Positions 1-8,955 of a stretch of DNA of 64,000 bases are shown piece by piece. Every line of letters begins with the position of its first letter. Position 1 is the stretch's first letter. The position numbers and the translations under genes were made by a program. The notes below the pieces were generated by a model that did no database searches, had not been told where the DNA came from, and was given only the letters and a program-made list of their open reading frames with translations. Origin of the DNA: an uncultured Rhodospirillales bacterium (lineage in GTDB: Bacteria; Pseudomonadota; Alphaproteobacteria; ATCC43930; CGMCC-115725); contig CAIKMD010000007.1 of the NCBI GenBank assembly GCA_903828515.1, positions 1,520,706 to 1,584,705 on the forward strand, given 5' to 3'.

Positions 1-1044
1 GACCGTATCGGTCGCAAGGTCACGCTGGTCGCGGCTTTGATGACCATGGGCGCGTCGACCGTGCTGATCGGCCTGCTGCCGACCTATGCGATGGCCGGGA
101 TCGTCGCGCCCTTGCTGCTGGCGCTGTGCCGGCTCGGCCAGGGCCTCGGGCTCGGCGGCGAATGGGGCGGGGCGGTTCTGCTCGCGACCGAGAATGCGCC
201 GCCGGGGCGCAAGGGCTTCTATGGCATGTTCCCGCAGCTCGGCGCGCCGATCGGTTTCATCTGCTCGACCGGCAGTTTCATCCTGCTGTCGCTGGGATTG
301 AGCGACGATCAGTTCTTCGCCTGGGGCTGGCGGATTCCGTTCGTCGCCAGCGCGCTGCTCGTCTGGGTCGGGCTCTATGTGCGCTTGAAGATCGCCGAGA
401 CGCCCGCCTTCGCGCGCGCCGTCGAACATGAAAAGCGCGAACGCCTGCCGATCCTCACGGTCCTCACGGCGCATCCGCTGAACACGCTCTTCGGCACGTT
501 CTCGGCGCTCGCGACCTTCGTGCTGTTTTATCTCATGACCGTGTTCTCGCTGAGCTGGGGCACCACGAAGCTCGGCTTCACCCGACAGGAATTGCTGATC
601 ATCCAGTTGTTCGGCGTGGTGTTCTTCGGCCTGATGATCCCGGTCTCGGCGATGCTCGCCGACCGCTACGGGCCGCGCGCCATCCTGCTGCTGGCATCAG
701 CATTGATCGCGGGCTTCGGGCTGTTTTTCGCGCCGCTGTTCGGCGCCGGAACCACCTTCGGCGTGGTCGTCTTCTTCGTGGTGGGGTTCGGTCTGATGGG
801 CTTCACCTACGGCCCGATCGGCACCGCGCTCGCGGATTCATTCCCCGTCATGGTGCGCTACACCGGGGCGTCGCTCGCCTTCAACATGGCGGGCATCTTC
901 GGCGCGTCGCTCGCGCCGTACCTCGCGACCTCGCTCGCGACGAGCTATGGCCTCGCCTATGTCGGCTATTACCTGATGGCGGCGGCCCTGCTGACCTTCG
1001 CGGCCCAGGTCGCGCTACGGATGCCGTTGCACCGGACGCGATAG
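1..1044 (+). CDS. MFS transporter, metabolite:H+ symporter (MHS) type, 5' truncated by window
   Basis: The reading frame is open from the first base and begins inside the loop 2-3 signature DRIGRK, so the start codon and first two membrane helices lie upstream of the window. The rest is very hydrophobic with about ten further helices. A second family-type motif, LGLGGEWGGAVLLATE, is characteristic of the metabolite:H+ symporter branch (shikimate, proline/betaine, dicarboxylate and tricarboxylate carriers). It would import an organic acid or betaine with protons across the inner membrane. The substrate cannot be told from sequence. It ends three bases before a convergent methyltransferase gene. 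Confidence 0.85.
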   Translation, partial: DRIGRKVTLVAALMTMGASTVLIGLLPTYAMAGIVAPLLLALCRLGQGLGLGGEWGGAVLLATENAPPGRKGFYGMFPQLGAPIGFICSTGSFILLSLGLSDDQFFAWGWRIPFVASALLVWVGLYVRLKIAETPAFARAVEHEKRERLPILTVLTAHPLNTLFGTFSALATFVLFYLMTVFSLSWGTTKLGFTRQELLIIQLFGVVFFGLMIPVSAMLADRYGPRAILLLASALIAGFGLFFAPLFGAGTTFGVVVFFVVGFGLMGFTYGPIGTALADSFPVMVRYTGASLAFNMAGIFGASLAPYLATSLATSYGLAYVGYYLMAAALLTFAAQVALRMPLHRTR

Positions 1045-1047
1045 GCG

Positions 1048-1707
1048 CTAATCCAGCCTCGTTGCCGCGACATAAATGATATCGGCGTCGCGTTCGGCCG
1101 GCGCGTCACGCACGCTCTTTGACGTGACCGTCAAATCGTGCTGCGCATCGACCAGGAAACCGGCATCGGTCAGCGCGTCGGCGATATCGAAGCGGCGGTA
1201 TTTCTTGAACTTCGCGTGGGCCTGGACCGCGCCGCCATAGGACGTGATGAGGATGCGTCCGCGCTTCTTGAGCACGCGCCGCGCCTCGGCGATAGCCTCG
1301 GCAAGCGGTAGATGGCCGATCGTCTCCGGAATGATCACCGCATCGAAGCTTGCCGCGCCGAAGGGCAGGGCGAGAGCATCGGCCTGCGCCGTTCGCGCGA
1401 AGCCCTTGCGGGCGCCGCGGATCAGCATGGCGAGCGACAGGTCGATGCCGGTGACGCGATGGGACTGGTCGGCGAGATGAATTTCGAGTTCGCCCGAGCC
1501 GCAGCCGATCGAGAGGATGCGCAGTTTCTTCGCCGGCAATTGCGCGGTGAGCCAGCGGCGCAGCGTCAGATAGGACGAGCTGAACGTCATGTAGCCGGTC
1601 TGCCGCCAGCCTTGCGCCGCGACCTCTTTGTAGAACCCGGCGTGGGACGGCGCTTTGGCTTTCTTCGCCGGCTTCTTTTTCGCGGCGCTTTTCTTCTTCG
1701 CGGTCAT
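1048..1707 (-). CDS. class I SAM-dependent methyltransferase (219 aa)
   Basis: The SAM-binding motif I (LSIGCGSGELEIHL) is followed by an acidic second strand (VTGIDLS) and a motif IV region (FDAVIIPETIGHLP), the Methyltransf_11 pattern. The chosen ATG overlaps the stop of the upstream FkbM-like gene as ATGA, so the two are translationally coupled; the frame stays open further upstream but that part is a shadow of the neighbour. The N-terminus is a short Lys/Ala-rich tail (MTAKKKSAAKKKPAKKAK), odd for this family and possibly nucleic-acid binding or disordered. Substrate unknown. Confidence 0.8.
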   Translation of the reverse strand: MTAKKKSAAKKKPAKKAKAPSHAGFYKEVAAQGWRQTGYMTFSSSYLTLRRWLTAQLPAKKLRILSIGCGSGELEIHLADQSHRVTGIDLSLAMLIRGARKGFARTAQADALALPFGAASFDAVIIPETIGHLPLAEAIAEARRVLKKRGRILITSYGGAVQAHAKFKKYRRFDIADALTDAGFLVDAQHDLTVTSKSVRDAPAERDADIIYVAATRLD

Positions 1708-2438
1708 CCGAAGCGCAGATCCTCGACATAGCCGTTGCGGATATCGCGGCTGTGCGGCCGCGCGATCAACGCCGAGCAGAAGAGGGACTCGCAGAGCATG
1801 CGGGTGAGGCGCGGGTGTGTGTTGAAGTCGACGCTTTTGACCAGTTCCTCCTCGACGCCTTCGACGTCGAGTTTCAGCACCACCGGCAGGCCGGGCGGCG
1901 TCGGCTCGGCCAGAACCTCGTCGAAGGCGCGTGTCGCGATGTTCTGCGGCAGGGTCGCCAGCTCGTTCGGACGCAGCGCGCTGTGCTTGCCGTCGGGCGC
2001 GCGATAGATCACCGTCTCGCCGGTCGTCGGCGTCACCGCGCGATTGACGATCTCGGTACGGTCGGCGAAGGGCGCGAGGTTCTCGCGCAGGCATTCGAGA
2101 TTGGTCTCGTCCGGCTCGTAGCACCGCGTCCGGTTCGCCGCATTGCGGGTCAGGAAATAGACGCTCGCGTAGCCGACATTGGCGCCGATATCGAGAAAGA
2201 ACGCCGGTTGGCTGGCGGGCGTCGCGTAATCGTCGCGGCAGAACACGCCGAAAATGGTTTTGACGCTCTCGTAATTGCGCAGTTTCAGCGTGACCTTGCC
2301 GGTCGGCGTGCGCACCGTCGCGGTCGCCGGCACGCGGTGGAGGCCCAAAGCCATCAGGAATTCGATCGGGCTCGTCACCACCCAGAAGGCGCGCACCATC
2401 CCGATCCAGTTGTAGCGATTACCGATCCGGCTGCGCAT
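1704..2438 (-). CDS. FkbM family methyltransferase (244 aa)
   Basis: The sequence carries the FkbM hallmark FFLDIGANVGYASVYF (SAM motif I), then CYEPDETNLECLRENL and a later VVLKLDVEGVEEELV segment, all in the expected order. Enzymes of this family O-methylate sugars, polyketides or glycolipids. It is the first gene of a two-gene minus-strand operon with the methyltransferase that overlaps its stop codon. The N-terminal ~40 residues are hydrophobic and could associate with the membrane. The exact acceptor cannot be inferred. Confidence 0.85.
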   Translation of the reverse strand: MRSRIGNRYNWIGMVRAFWVVTSPIEFLMALGLHRVPATATVRTPTGKVTLKLRNYESVKTIFGVFCRDDYATPASQPAFFLDIGANVGYASVYFLTRNAANRTRCYEPDETNLECLRENLAPFADRTEIVNRAVTPTTGETVIYRAPDGKHSALRPNELATLPQNIATRAFDEVLAEPTPPGLPVVLKLDVEGVEEELVKSVDFNTHPRLTRMLCESLFCSALIARPHSRDIRNGYVEDLRFG

Positions 2439-2603
2439 CGATCAATGGGGAAGGGTGTTGTGAGCCATTGCCGGAGCTTACAACCGGGGCGCAGTCCCGA
2501 CAACGCGGGGGTCCTTTTATCCGAGCGTTCGCTTGCCGCTCGTGCCGTCATGGACGATACTCTCCGACAAATCGGTAAGGTTGCGCGTGAAGGGGAGGAT
2601 GTA

Positions 2604-3674
2604 ATGCGTCTCAAGACACTAATCGGGTGCGCGCTGGCGCTGACATTGGCGGCGGGCGCCGCGTCGGCCGATAACAGCCCCGAAATGCAGAAGGTGATCG
2701 CCGGGGCCAAGGCCGAGGGCAAGCTCAACATCATCTGGTCGGCGACGACCTTGGGCGGTTCCGCCGGCGCCAAGCGCTTCGAGGCCGGCATCAACAAGAT
2801 GTTCGGCACCGATATCAAGATCAGCTTCACGCCCGGTCCCTCGATGCCCAATGTGGGCAACCAGATCGCGACCGAAACCCAGGCCGGCCGCAAGACCAGC
2901 ACCGACGTCTATCTCGCCTATTCGCGCACCGTCGCGCTGCTGGCGAAGCTCGACCTGTTCGAGCCGGTCGACTGGAAGGCGTTGCTGCCGGGGCGCATCA
3001 CCGAGGCGAATGTCGAGGCGGGCGGGCGCTCGATCAAGGCGGTCACCGCGCTGCCGGGCATTCTCTATAACACCCAGCTCGTGCCCTATAAGCCGACCGC
3101 GCTCAGCGATTTCCTCAAGCCCGAATGGAAGGGCAAGATCGCCTCGACGCCCTATGCCGCCAATTTCGACATTCTTTCGGCCAAGGACAGTTGGGGGCCC
3201 GAGAAGGCGCTCGATTACGCCAAGAAACTGTCGCCGCAGTTGGCCGGGCTCATTCGCTGCGACGACGTCAACCGCATCGCGACCGGCGAATTCCTCGCCT
3301 TCTTCATCACCTGCACCGGCAACGAGGGCGAGCGCATCAAGGAGCAGGGCGCGCCGGTCGACGAGGTCGCGGCCAAGGATTTCGTCATCCAGAGCTTCTT
3401 CTATTTCCAGGTGCCGCGCGCGGCCGAAAACCCGAACGCGGCGAAACTCTTCGTCACGTTCGCGATGACGCCCGAAGGACAGGCGATCGTCTGGGACACG
3501 TGGCAGTCCGATCTCTCGCTCTTTCCCGAATCCCACACGCGTAAAGACGTGGAACGGACCGAGAAGGATTATGGCGTGAAGCTCAAGGAACTCGACCTTG
3601 CGTGGCAGGCGGCCAATTCCGACACGCAGGAGACCTGGGACCAGATCGTCAAGATTCTGACCACCAAGAACTGA
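2604..3674 (+). CDS. ABC transporter substrate-binding protein, iron/2-aminoethylphosphonate type (356 aa)
   Basis: The ATG at 2604 follows a clear GGGGAGG ribosome site and begins a signal peptide (MRLKTLIGCALALTLAAGAASA). The mature protein reads like the type 2 periplasmic binding fold of Fe(III)-type and phosphonate-type systems: an early AEGKLNIIWSATTL strand, central YLAYSRTVALLAKLDLFEPV, and a VTALPGILYNTQLV segment typical of this group. The long open frame upstream of 2604 is antisense shadow of the FkbM gene. The next gene is its probable permease. No ATPase follows, so the importer is incomplete at this locus. Confidence 0.85.
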   Translation: MRLKTLIGCALALTLAAGAASADNSPEMQKVIAGAKAEGKLNIIWSATTLGGSAGAKRFEAGINKMFGTDIKISFTPGPSMPNVGNQIATETQAGRKTSTDVYLAYSRTVALLAKLDLFEPVDWKALLPGRITEANVEAGGRSIKAVTALPGILYNTQLVPYKPTALSDFLKPEWKGKIASTPYAANFDILSAKDSWGPEKALDYAKKLSPQLAGLIRCDDVNRIATGEFLAFFITCTGNEGERIKEQGAPVDEVAAKDFVIQSFFYFQVPRAAENPNAAKLFVTFAMTPEGQAIVWDTWQSDLSLFPESHTRKDVERTEKDYGVKLKELDLAWQAANSDTQETWDQIVKILTTKN

Positions 3675-3694
3675 ACCGAGGCGCGGGCGGAACC

Positions 3695-5449
3695 TTGTCG
3701 CGTTTTTCCGCCAGCAAGCGCCTGAGCCTGTCTCCCGGCATCGGTCATCGCGCCGATCCGTGGCCGTGGCTGATGCTGACCGCCGCGATCATCGCCAGCG
3801 CGGTGATCGGCGCGATGATCGTCGGCATCTTCTGGATGAGCTTTCGCCAGGGTCAGCCCGGCCAGCCGGGGGGCATTTATTCGCTGGCCAATTACGCGAC
3901 GGTGCTGGGCGATCCGCGCGCCTGGCCGGCGATCGTCAACACGTTCGAATTCGCCTTCACCGCTTTGGGCGTCGCGCTCGTGTGCGGCTTGCCGATGGCG
4001 TGGCTGGCCGAGCGGACCGATTTTCGCGGCCGCAACGCGCTCTTCACTCTGATGACCATGGGCGTGCTGGTGCCGGGCTTCGCCGCGTCGATGGGCTGGC
4101 TGTTCCTGCTCCATCCGCGCATCGGCATCGTCAATGCGTGGCTGAAGCTGCTGTTCGGCCCCGATATGCCGCCGATCGACATCACGACGATCTGGGGCAT
4201 GGGATTCATCGAGGGGATCAGCCTGAGCCCGGTCGCCTTCATCATGTCCGCCTCGGTGTTCCGCGCGATGGACCCGGCGCTCGAGGACGCGGCGCAGATG
4301 AGCGGCGCGAATTTCCGCCAGACCTTGTGGCGCATCACCCTGCGCGTGGCGTTTCCGGGCATTCTCGCCGCCGCGATCTATATCTTCACCATCGCCTTCG
4401 CCGCCTTCGACATTCCGGCGGTTATCGGCTGGGCGAGCCGGCGGTTGACCTTCAGCACGCTGTTGCTGCTGTTGTTGAGCGGCGAGGATTCGCTGCCGCG
4501 CTACGGCGCCAGCGCCGCGATCAGCACCCTCGCGCTGGTCCTCGCGGTGGGGCTGAGCTTCTGGTACGCCGCGGTGCAGCGCCAGTCACATCGCTATGAG
4601 ATCGTCACCGGCAAGGCTTATCGTCCGCATCGCGTCGAACTCGGCCGCGCGAGCGCTTTTGCATGGGCTGGCGTCGGCACCTATTTCACCCTGGGTTTCG
4701 TGATGCCGAGTATCACGCTGATCTGGGCGTCGTTCATGCCGTTCTTCCGCGCGCCCTCGGCCGCCGCCTTTGCCGCGATGTCGCTGCAGCATTATCGCGC
4801 GCTGCCCTGGGACCTGGTGTCCGAGGGGATGAAGAATACCGGCATCCTGATGCTGCTGACGCCGACCGTGGCGCTGCTGTTGAGCATCGCGTTTTCCTGG
4901 GTGGTGCTGCGTTCGCGCTTTCCGGGGCGGCAATGGTTCGACGTGTTCGCGTTCCTGCCGCATGCGATCCCCAGCGTGATCTTCGGCATGGGCGCGCTGC
5001 TGGCGGCGCTTTACGTCGTCGACAAGGTTGTGCCGATCTACGGCACGATCTGGATATTGCTGCTGGTCTTCACGATCGCGCGCTTGAGCTACGGCACGCG
5101 CGTCACCAATGGCGGGATGATCCAGATCCATCGCGAACTGGGTGAGGCGGCGACGGTCAGCGGCGCCAATACCGGCGGCATCCTGCGCCGTATCGTGCTC
5201 CCGCTGCTCGCGCCGACGCTGCTCTATGCGTGGCTGTGGATCGCGCTGCTGACCTTCCGCGAACTGACCCTCGCGGCGTTTCTCACCACGCGCGGCAATC
5301 TCACGCTGCCGGTCGTGATCTGGAGCATGTGGCAGGGCGGCACGAGCGGCCCCGCCGCCGCGCTCTCGGTGCTTCTGCTTCTGCTGATGACGCCGGTGAT
5401 CGCCCTCTACTGGTATATCGGCCGCCGCCGCGTCGCGGGTTTGAACTAG
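3695..5449 (+). CDS. ABC transporter permease, fused double-domain (Fe(III)/phosphonate type)
   Basis: Two copies of the binding-protein-dependent permease domain are fused in one ~584-residue chain, each with about six helices and an EAA-like loop: LEDAAQMSGANFRQTLWRI in the first half and LGEAATVSGANTGGILRRI in the second. This architecture is standard for Fe(III)-type importers. I chose the TTG at 3695, 21 bases after the binding-protein stop; an ATG at 3773 is an alternative and would remove part of the N-terminal tail. It overlaps the convergent amidohydrolase by four bases, so no ATPase gene can follow in the operon. Confidence 0.85.
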   Translation: MSRFSASKRLSLSPGIGHRADPWPWLMLTAAIIASAVIGAMIVGIFWMSFRQGQPGQPGGIYSLANYATVLGDPRAWPAIVNTFEFAFTALGVALVCGLPMAWLAERTDFRGRNALFTLMTMGVLVPGFAASMGWLFLLHPRIGIVNAWLKLLFGPDMPPIDITTIWGMGFIEGISLSPVAFIMSASVFRAMDPALEDAAQMSGANFRQTLWRITLRVAFPGILAAAIYIFTIAFAAFDIPAVIGWASRRLTFSTLLLLLLSGEDSLPRYGASAAISTLALVLAVGLSFWYAAVQRQSHRYEIVTGKAYRPHRVELGRASAFAWAGVGTYFTLGFVMPSITLIWASFMPFFRAPSAAAFAAMSLQHYRALPWDLVSEGMKNTGILMLLTPTVALLLSIAFSWVVLRSRFPGRQWFDVFAFLPHAIPSVIFGMGALLAALYVVDKVVPIYGTIWILLLVFTIARLSYGTRVTNGGMIQIHRELGEAATVSGANTGGILRRIVLPLLAPTLLYAWLWIALLTFRELTLAAFLTTRGNLTLPVVIWSMWQGGTSGPAAALSVLLLLLMTPVIALYWYIGRRRVAGLN

Positions 5450-6420
5450 AGCTTGAACACCCGCTCGGCATTGCCGTGCGCGAGCTTCGCCATGTCGCCG
5501 GGGCCGAGCGGCAGGTGCCGGAAGAAATCCATGCCCTCGCGGTTCGACTCATAAGGCCAGTCGATCGAGAAGATCACCTTGTCGATGCCGAGCACCGCGA
5601 TCGTGCATTGTAGGGCTGCGATCGAGAAATTGCCGCTGGTGGTGACAGTGACGTTGTCGCGCATGTATTCGACGACAGTTTTCTTGAGACCGCGCCGCTT
5701 CATCGCCCGGCAGGTGTGGTGATCGAGGCGTTCGAGAAAGAACGGAATGCCTTCGCCCAAGTGACCGATCACGAGCTGAAGCTTCGGGAAAGTGTCGAAC
5801 ACGCCGCTGAAGATCAGCCGCAATATGTGCGAGACCGTGTCCATGGTGAAGCCCCAGCCGGCGGTGCTGAGCTCCTGGTAGCCCTGGAAGTAGGCTTGAG
5901 CGGCAAGCGGATGCGGATCGCGCGGGTGAAGATAGACCGGCACGTCGAGGGCTTGCGCCGCCTCGAAGATCGGCCAGTATTTCTTGTCGTCGAGGAATTC
6001 GCCGTTGGTATGGCCGTTGATCATCGTGCCCTTGAAGCCCAGCGTGCGCACCGTGCGTTGCAGTTCCTTGACCGAGGCGGCGACGTCGGGCGTCGGCAGG
6101 GCGGCCAGCGCCGCAAAGCGCCCAGGATAGGCCTTGCAGGCGGCGGCCATGAGGTCGTTGGCGTCGGTCGCCACCGTGATCGCTTCGTCCGCCGGCAGGC
6201 CCTGCGGGCCCGGCATGGTCAGGGACAGGAGCTGCAGGTCGATGCCGGTTTCATCCATCGCCGCGATCCGGCTTTTTCCGATATCGAGCATTTCGGCCAT
6301 GACGTCGTGACCGACCCGCTCACTGCTATCGGCCAGTGAAGCCAGGCGCCGGGGCGTCGGGGTGATCTTCGACTGATAGAGCGGCGAGGTGACGTGTTCT
6401 TCGACGGCGATGACTTTCAC
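5446..6420 (-). CDS. amidohydrolase family 2 protein (ACMSD/resorcylate decarboxylase-like)
   Basis: A TIM-barrel metal-dependent hydrolase of the amidohydrolase-2 group, which includes aminocarboxymuconate-semialdehyde, gamma-resorcylate and dihydroxypicolinate-type decarboxylases. Visible motifs are an early VEEH metal-site equivalent, VPVYLHPRDPHP (His), LQLVIGHLGEGIPF (His) and FSIDWPYE (catalytic Asp). The GTG at 6420 is preferred because AGGAAGG sits six bases upstream; the frame is open for 20 more codons without a ribosome site. At 324 aa the length is normal. Its position at the edge of an aromatic-type cluster suggests nonoxidative decarboxylation or hydrolysis of a ring or ring-cleavage acid (inference). 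Confidence 0.8.
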   Translation of the reverse strand: MKVIAVEEHVTSPLYQSKITPTPRRLASLADSSERVGHDVMAEMLDIGKSRIAAMDETGIDLQLLSLTMPGPQGLPADEAITVATDANDLMAAACKAYPGRFAALAALPTPDVAASVKELQRTVRTLGFKGTMINGHTNGEFLDDKKYWPIFEAAQALDVPVYLHPRDPHPLAAQAYFQGYQELSTAGWGFTMDTVSHILRLIFSGVFDTFPKLQLVIGHLGEGIPFFLERLDHHTCRAMKRRGLKKTVVEYMRDNVTVTTSGNFSIAALQCTIAVLGIDKVIFSIDWPYESNREGMDFFRHLPLGPGDMAKLAHGNAERVFKL

Positions 6421-6851
6421 TGTAACCTTCCTCGTGACAAGGCCTAATTCGGAAAGGGAGAAATTTCTCTTTAAAATCAACGTAGACTAGCCCCCAATTT
6501 TTTAGAAGCTCAATTCCGACGGCGGTTTTGGCGGCGGTTCAATATCCAAGAGAGAGTCAGAGCTACCCGGCATCAACGGCCTGCTCGATGTCGTGTTCCG
6601 CGTGGTTGAACGGCTGGCGGACCCTGGTTCGAACCCGCAGCCCCGCATAATCCATGGTTATGACAGAGCCGCTCTGGCCGCCACCTGAATGAAGCAGCGA
6701 ACGTCATCGGAGGAACTTACGAGCCGCAGTACCGCCAAAGGACCAAAAGTACATGTTTATGTCCTTTTGGATTGACCGGCTAATCGAGGCTCACTAATCT
6801 TCCGCAAAAGCTCGGCGCGATGCGCCATGGATAAAGAGAATTGGGGAGGGC
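6421..6851. other. 431-bp intergenic region between divergent genes, no gene found
   Basis: No convincing coding frame is present. It must contain the promoters for the amidohydrolase (minus) and the hydantoinase operon (plus). An imperfect inverted repeat near its right end is listed separately. A GGTTCGAACC stretch at 6626 resembles a tRNA T-loop but the flanking stem does not pair. The middle part may be decayed coding sequence but I cannot assign it. Confidence 0.6.
6735..6770. promoter_or_regulatory. imperfect inverted repeat, candidate operator
   Basis: CCAAAGGAC and GTCCTTTTGG face each other across a 17-base spacer, a pairing broken only by one missing A in the left arm. It lies about 80 bases before the hydantoinase A start, where a repressor would act. 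A GntR-type regulator is encoded in the same cluster, but binding there is only a guess. Confidence 0.4.
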
Positions 6852-8954
6852 ATGAGCTATTATATCGGGACCGATATCGGCGGCACGTTTACCGATCTCG
6901 TCATGCTTTCCGACAAGGGCGACGTCACCATCGTCAAGGCGCCGACGACACCCGATGATCGCACGCGCGGTGTTCTCGATGCGCTCGACCTTGCGGCCAA
7001 GGGTGCGGGACTCGCTCCCAAAGAACTGGTGGACCATCTCGCCTATTTCGCGCATGGCACGACCGCCGCGACCAATGCCTTCATCGAACGCAAGGGCGTC
7101 AAGACAGGGCTCCTGACGACGCTCGGCTTTGCCGACGTTCTGGCGATTCAACGTTGTATGGCAAGCTGGGCCGGGCTCGCCGATCACGAAATCGCCCATT
7201 ACTCCACCCGCTCGATCCCGCAACCGATCATCGTTCGCGAACTGATCGAGGAGATCGACGAACGGGTCGACTATCGCGGCCGCATCATCGCGCCGCTCGA
7301 CGAAAAGACCGCGCGCGCCAGCATCCGCCGACTCGTCACCGAGGGTGTCGAGGCGATCGCGATCATGCTGTTGTGGTCGTTCCGCAATCCTGTCCACGAG
7401 CAGCGGCTCGAGCAGATCGTGAAGGAAGAGGCGCCGGGCGTCTTCGTCACCATCAGCTCGTCTCTGATTCCCATTCTCGGCGAATACGAACGGGTCTCGA
7501 CCACCGCGATCAATTCCTATCTCGGCCCGGTCATTCACCGTTATATCAATGGGCTTGAGCAATCGATGCGGGGTTACGGCTACAAGGGGCCGGTTTCCAT
7601 CATGGAATCGGGCGGCGGCGTGTTGCCCGCGTCGGAGGCGGCCCTTCAAGCCGCCAATCTGCTGACCTCGGGCCCTGCGGGCGGCGTGCTGGCCTCGCAA
7701 AAGCTCGGCGAGCTTCTCGGTTTCAAGAACATCATCACCGCCGACATGGGCGGAACGAGTTTCGACGTCGGCCTGATCGTCAACGGTGAACCCGAATTGC
7801 AGACCGTGCGCGAGGTCGGCCGGTTCCATGTGGCGCTGCCGTCGATCAAGGTGACGGCGATCGGCGCCGGCGGCGGATCGCTCGCCCGCATCCATGCCGG
7901 CCATCTGACGGTCGGGCCCGAGAGTGCGGGCTCGGTTCCCGGACCCGCTTGCTACGGCCGTGGGGGCACCGAACCGACGATTACCGATGCCGATGTCGTG
8001 TTGGGCATCATCGATCCCGCCTATTTCCTGGGCGGACATATGAGCATCGATACCGAAAAAGCGAAGAAGGCGATCAACGATCATGTCGCCAAGCCGCTCG
8101 GTCTCGATCTTCACGAGGCGGCGGCGGGCATTCGCGAAGTCGCCAACAACCAGATGGCGGATCTTCTGCGTCGCGTCACCACGCGCGCGGGGCATGATCC
8201 GCGCAATTTCGTGATCTGCGCCTATGGCGGTGCCGGGCCGACCCACGCGCATCAATTCGCATCGATCGCCGGCATTACCACGGCGTTGATCCCGACGACT
8301 GCCTCAGGCCATTCCGCTTTCGGCGCGGTCACCGCCGACCGGCATCGCTCGTTCTCGCTCGCCTTCGGCCATCACACGCCGCCGCGCTTCAAGCGCGCCT
8401 CCGACCATGTCGATGTTCCGGCGTTGAACGAAGGCTTTGCGAAGCTCGAGGCGCGGTGTCGTGACGCTCTCGGTCCGGAAGCGAGAATCGACCGCTTCAT
8501 CGGCATGTTGTTTCGCCAGCAGGTTCACGAGGTCTTCGTCGAAGTGCCGAACAAAGTCCTCGATCCGGCGGATGTCGACGCTTTGGTTGACCGCTTCCAG
8601 GAGAAATACGAACTGCTTTACGGCAAAGGCTCGGCCTTGCGCGGATCGGGCGTCGAGTTCACGACGCTGCGAACCGAGGTCACGCTGCCCGTGGTGAAGC
8701 CACGGCCAACGCCGCTCGAGCCGAAAGCGGGCAAACCGAAAGAAGTAGCCATGCGCCAAGTCTATTTCTATCGGGCGGGTTTCCAGGAGGCCAAGGTCTA
8801 TCGCTCGAACGATCTCGGTGCCGGCCATGTGATTGCCGGTCCGGCGATCGTCGAGCGGCCGGATACCACGGTTGTCGTCGGGATCGGCCAAAGCCTCGAA
8901 ATCGAGCGCTATGGCAATATGATCATCCACCTCGCGGCGAAGGGAGTACACTGA
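6852..8954 (+). CDS. hyuA: hydantoinase/oxoprolinase family protein, subunit A (700 aa)
   Basis: The N-terminus MSYYIGTDIGGTFTDLVM is the ATP-binding phosphate-1 loop of the HyuA/oxoprolinase/acetone-carboxylase alpha family; the internal HGTTAATNAFIERKG, MESGGGVLP, TADMGGTSFDVG and AIGAGGGSLA segments occur in family order. The length matches HyuA (~680-700). With subunit B it would catalyse ATP-dependent ring opening of a cyclic amide, or carboxylation of a ketone or aromatic ketone as in acetone and acetophenone carboxylases. GGGGAGGG precedes the ATG. The gene ends one base before subunit B begins, and they clearly form one operon. The substrate is not determinable. Confidence 0.9.
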   Translation: MSYYIGTDIGGTFTDLVMLSDKGDVTIVKAPTTPDDRTRGVLDALDLAAKGAGLAPKELVDHLAYFAHGTTAATNAFIERKGVKTGLLTTLGFADVLAIQRCMASWAGLADHEIAHYSTRSIPQPIIVRELIEEIDERVDYRGRIIAPLDEKTARASIRRLVTEGVEAIAIMLLWSFRNPVHEQRLEQIVKEEAPGVFVTISSSLIPILGEYERVSTTAINSYLGPVIHRYINGLEQSMRGYGYKGPVSIMESGGGVLPASEAALQAANLLTSGPAGGVLASQKLGELLGFKNIITADMGGTSFDVGLIVNGEPELQTVREVGRFHVALPSIKVTAIGAGGGSLARIHAGHLTVGPESAGSVPGPACYGRGGTEPTITDADVVLGIIDPAYFLGGHMSIDTEKAKKAINDHVAKPLGLDLHEAAAGIREVANNQMADLLRRVTTRAGHDPRNFVICAYGGAGPTHAHQFASIAGITTALIPTTASGHSAFGAVTADRHRSFSLAFGHHTPPRFKRASDHVDVPALNEGFAKLEARCRDALGPEARIDRFIGMLFRQQVHEVFVEVPNKVLDPADVDALVDRFQEKYELLYGKGSALRGSGVEFTTLRTEVTLPVVKPRPTPLEPKAGKPKEVAMRQVYFYRAGFQEAKVYRSNDLGAGHVIAGPAIVERPDTTVVVGIGQSLEIERYGNMIIHLAAKGVH

Positions 8955-8955
8955 C

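Noticed and set aside
6626-6636. T-loop-like GGTTCGAACC suggestive of a tRNA
   Set aside because: The flanking T-stem does not pair beyond three positions and no acceptor, D or anticodon arms are found.
6780-8255. A 491-codon antisense frame across hydantoinase A
   Set aside because: Shadow of the plus-strand gene; no family signature and no ribosome site.
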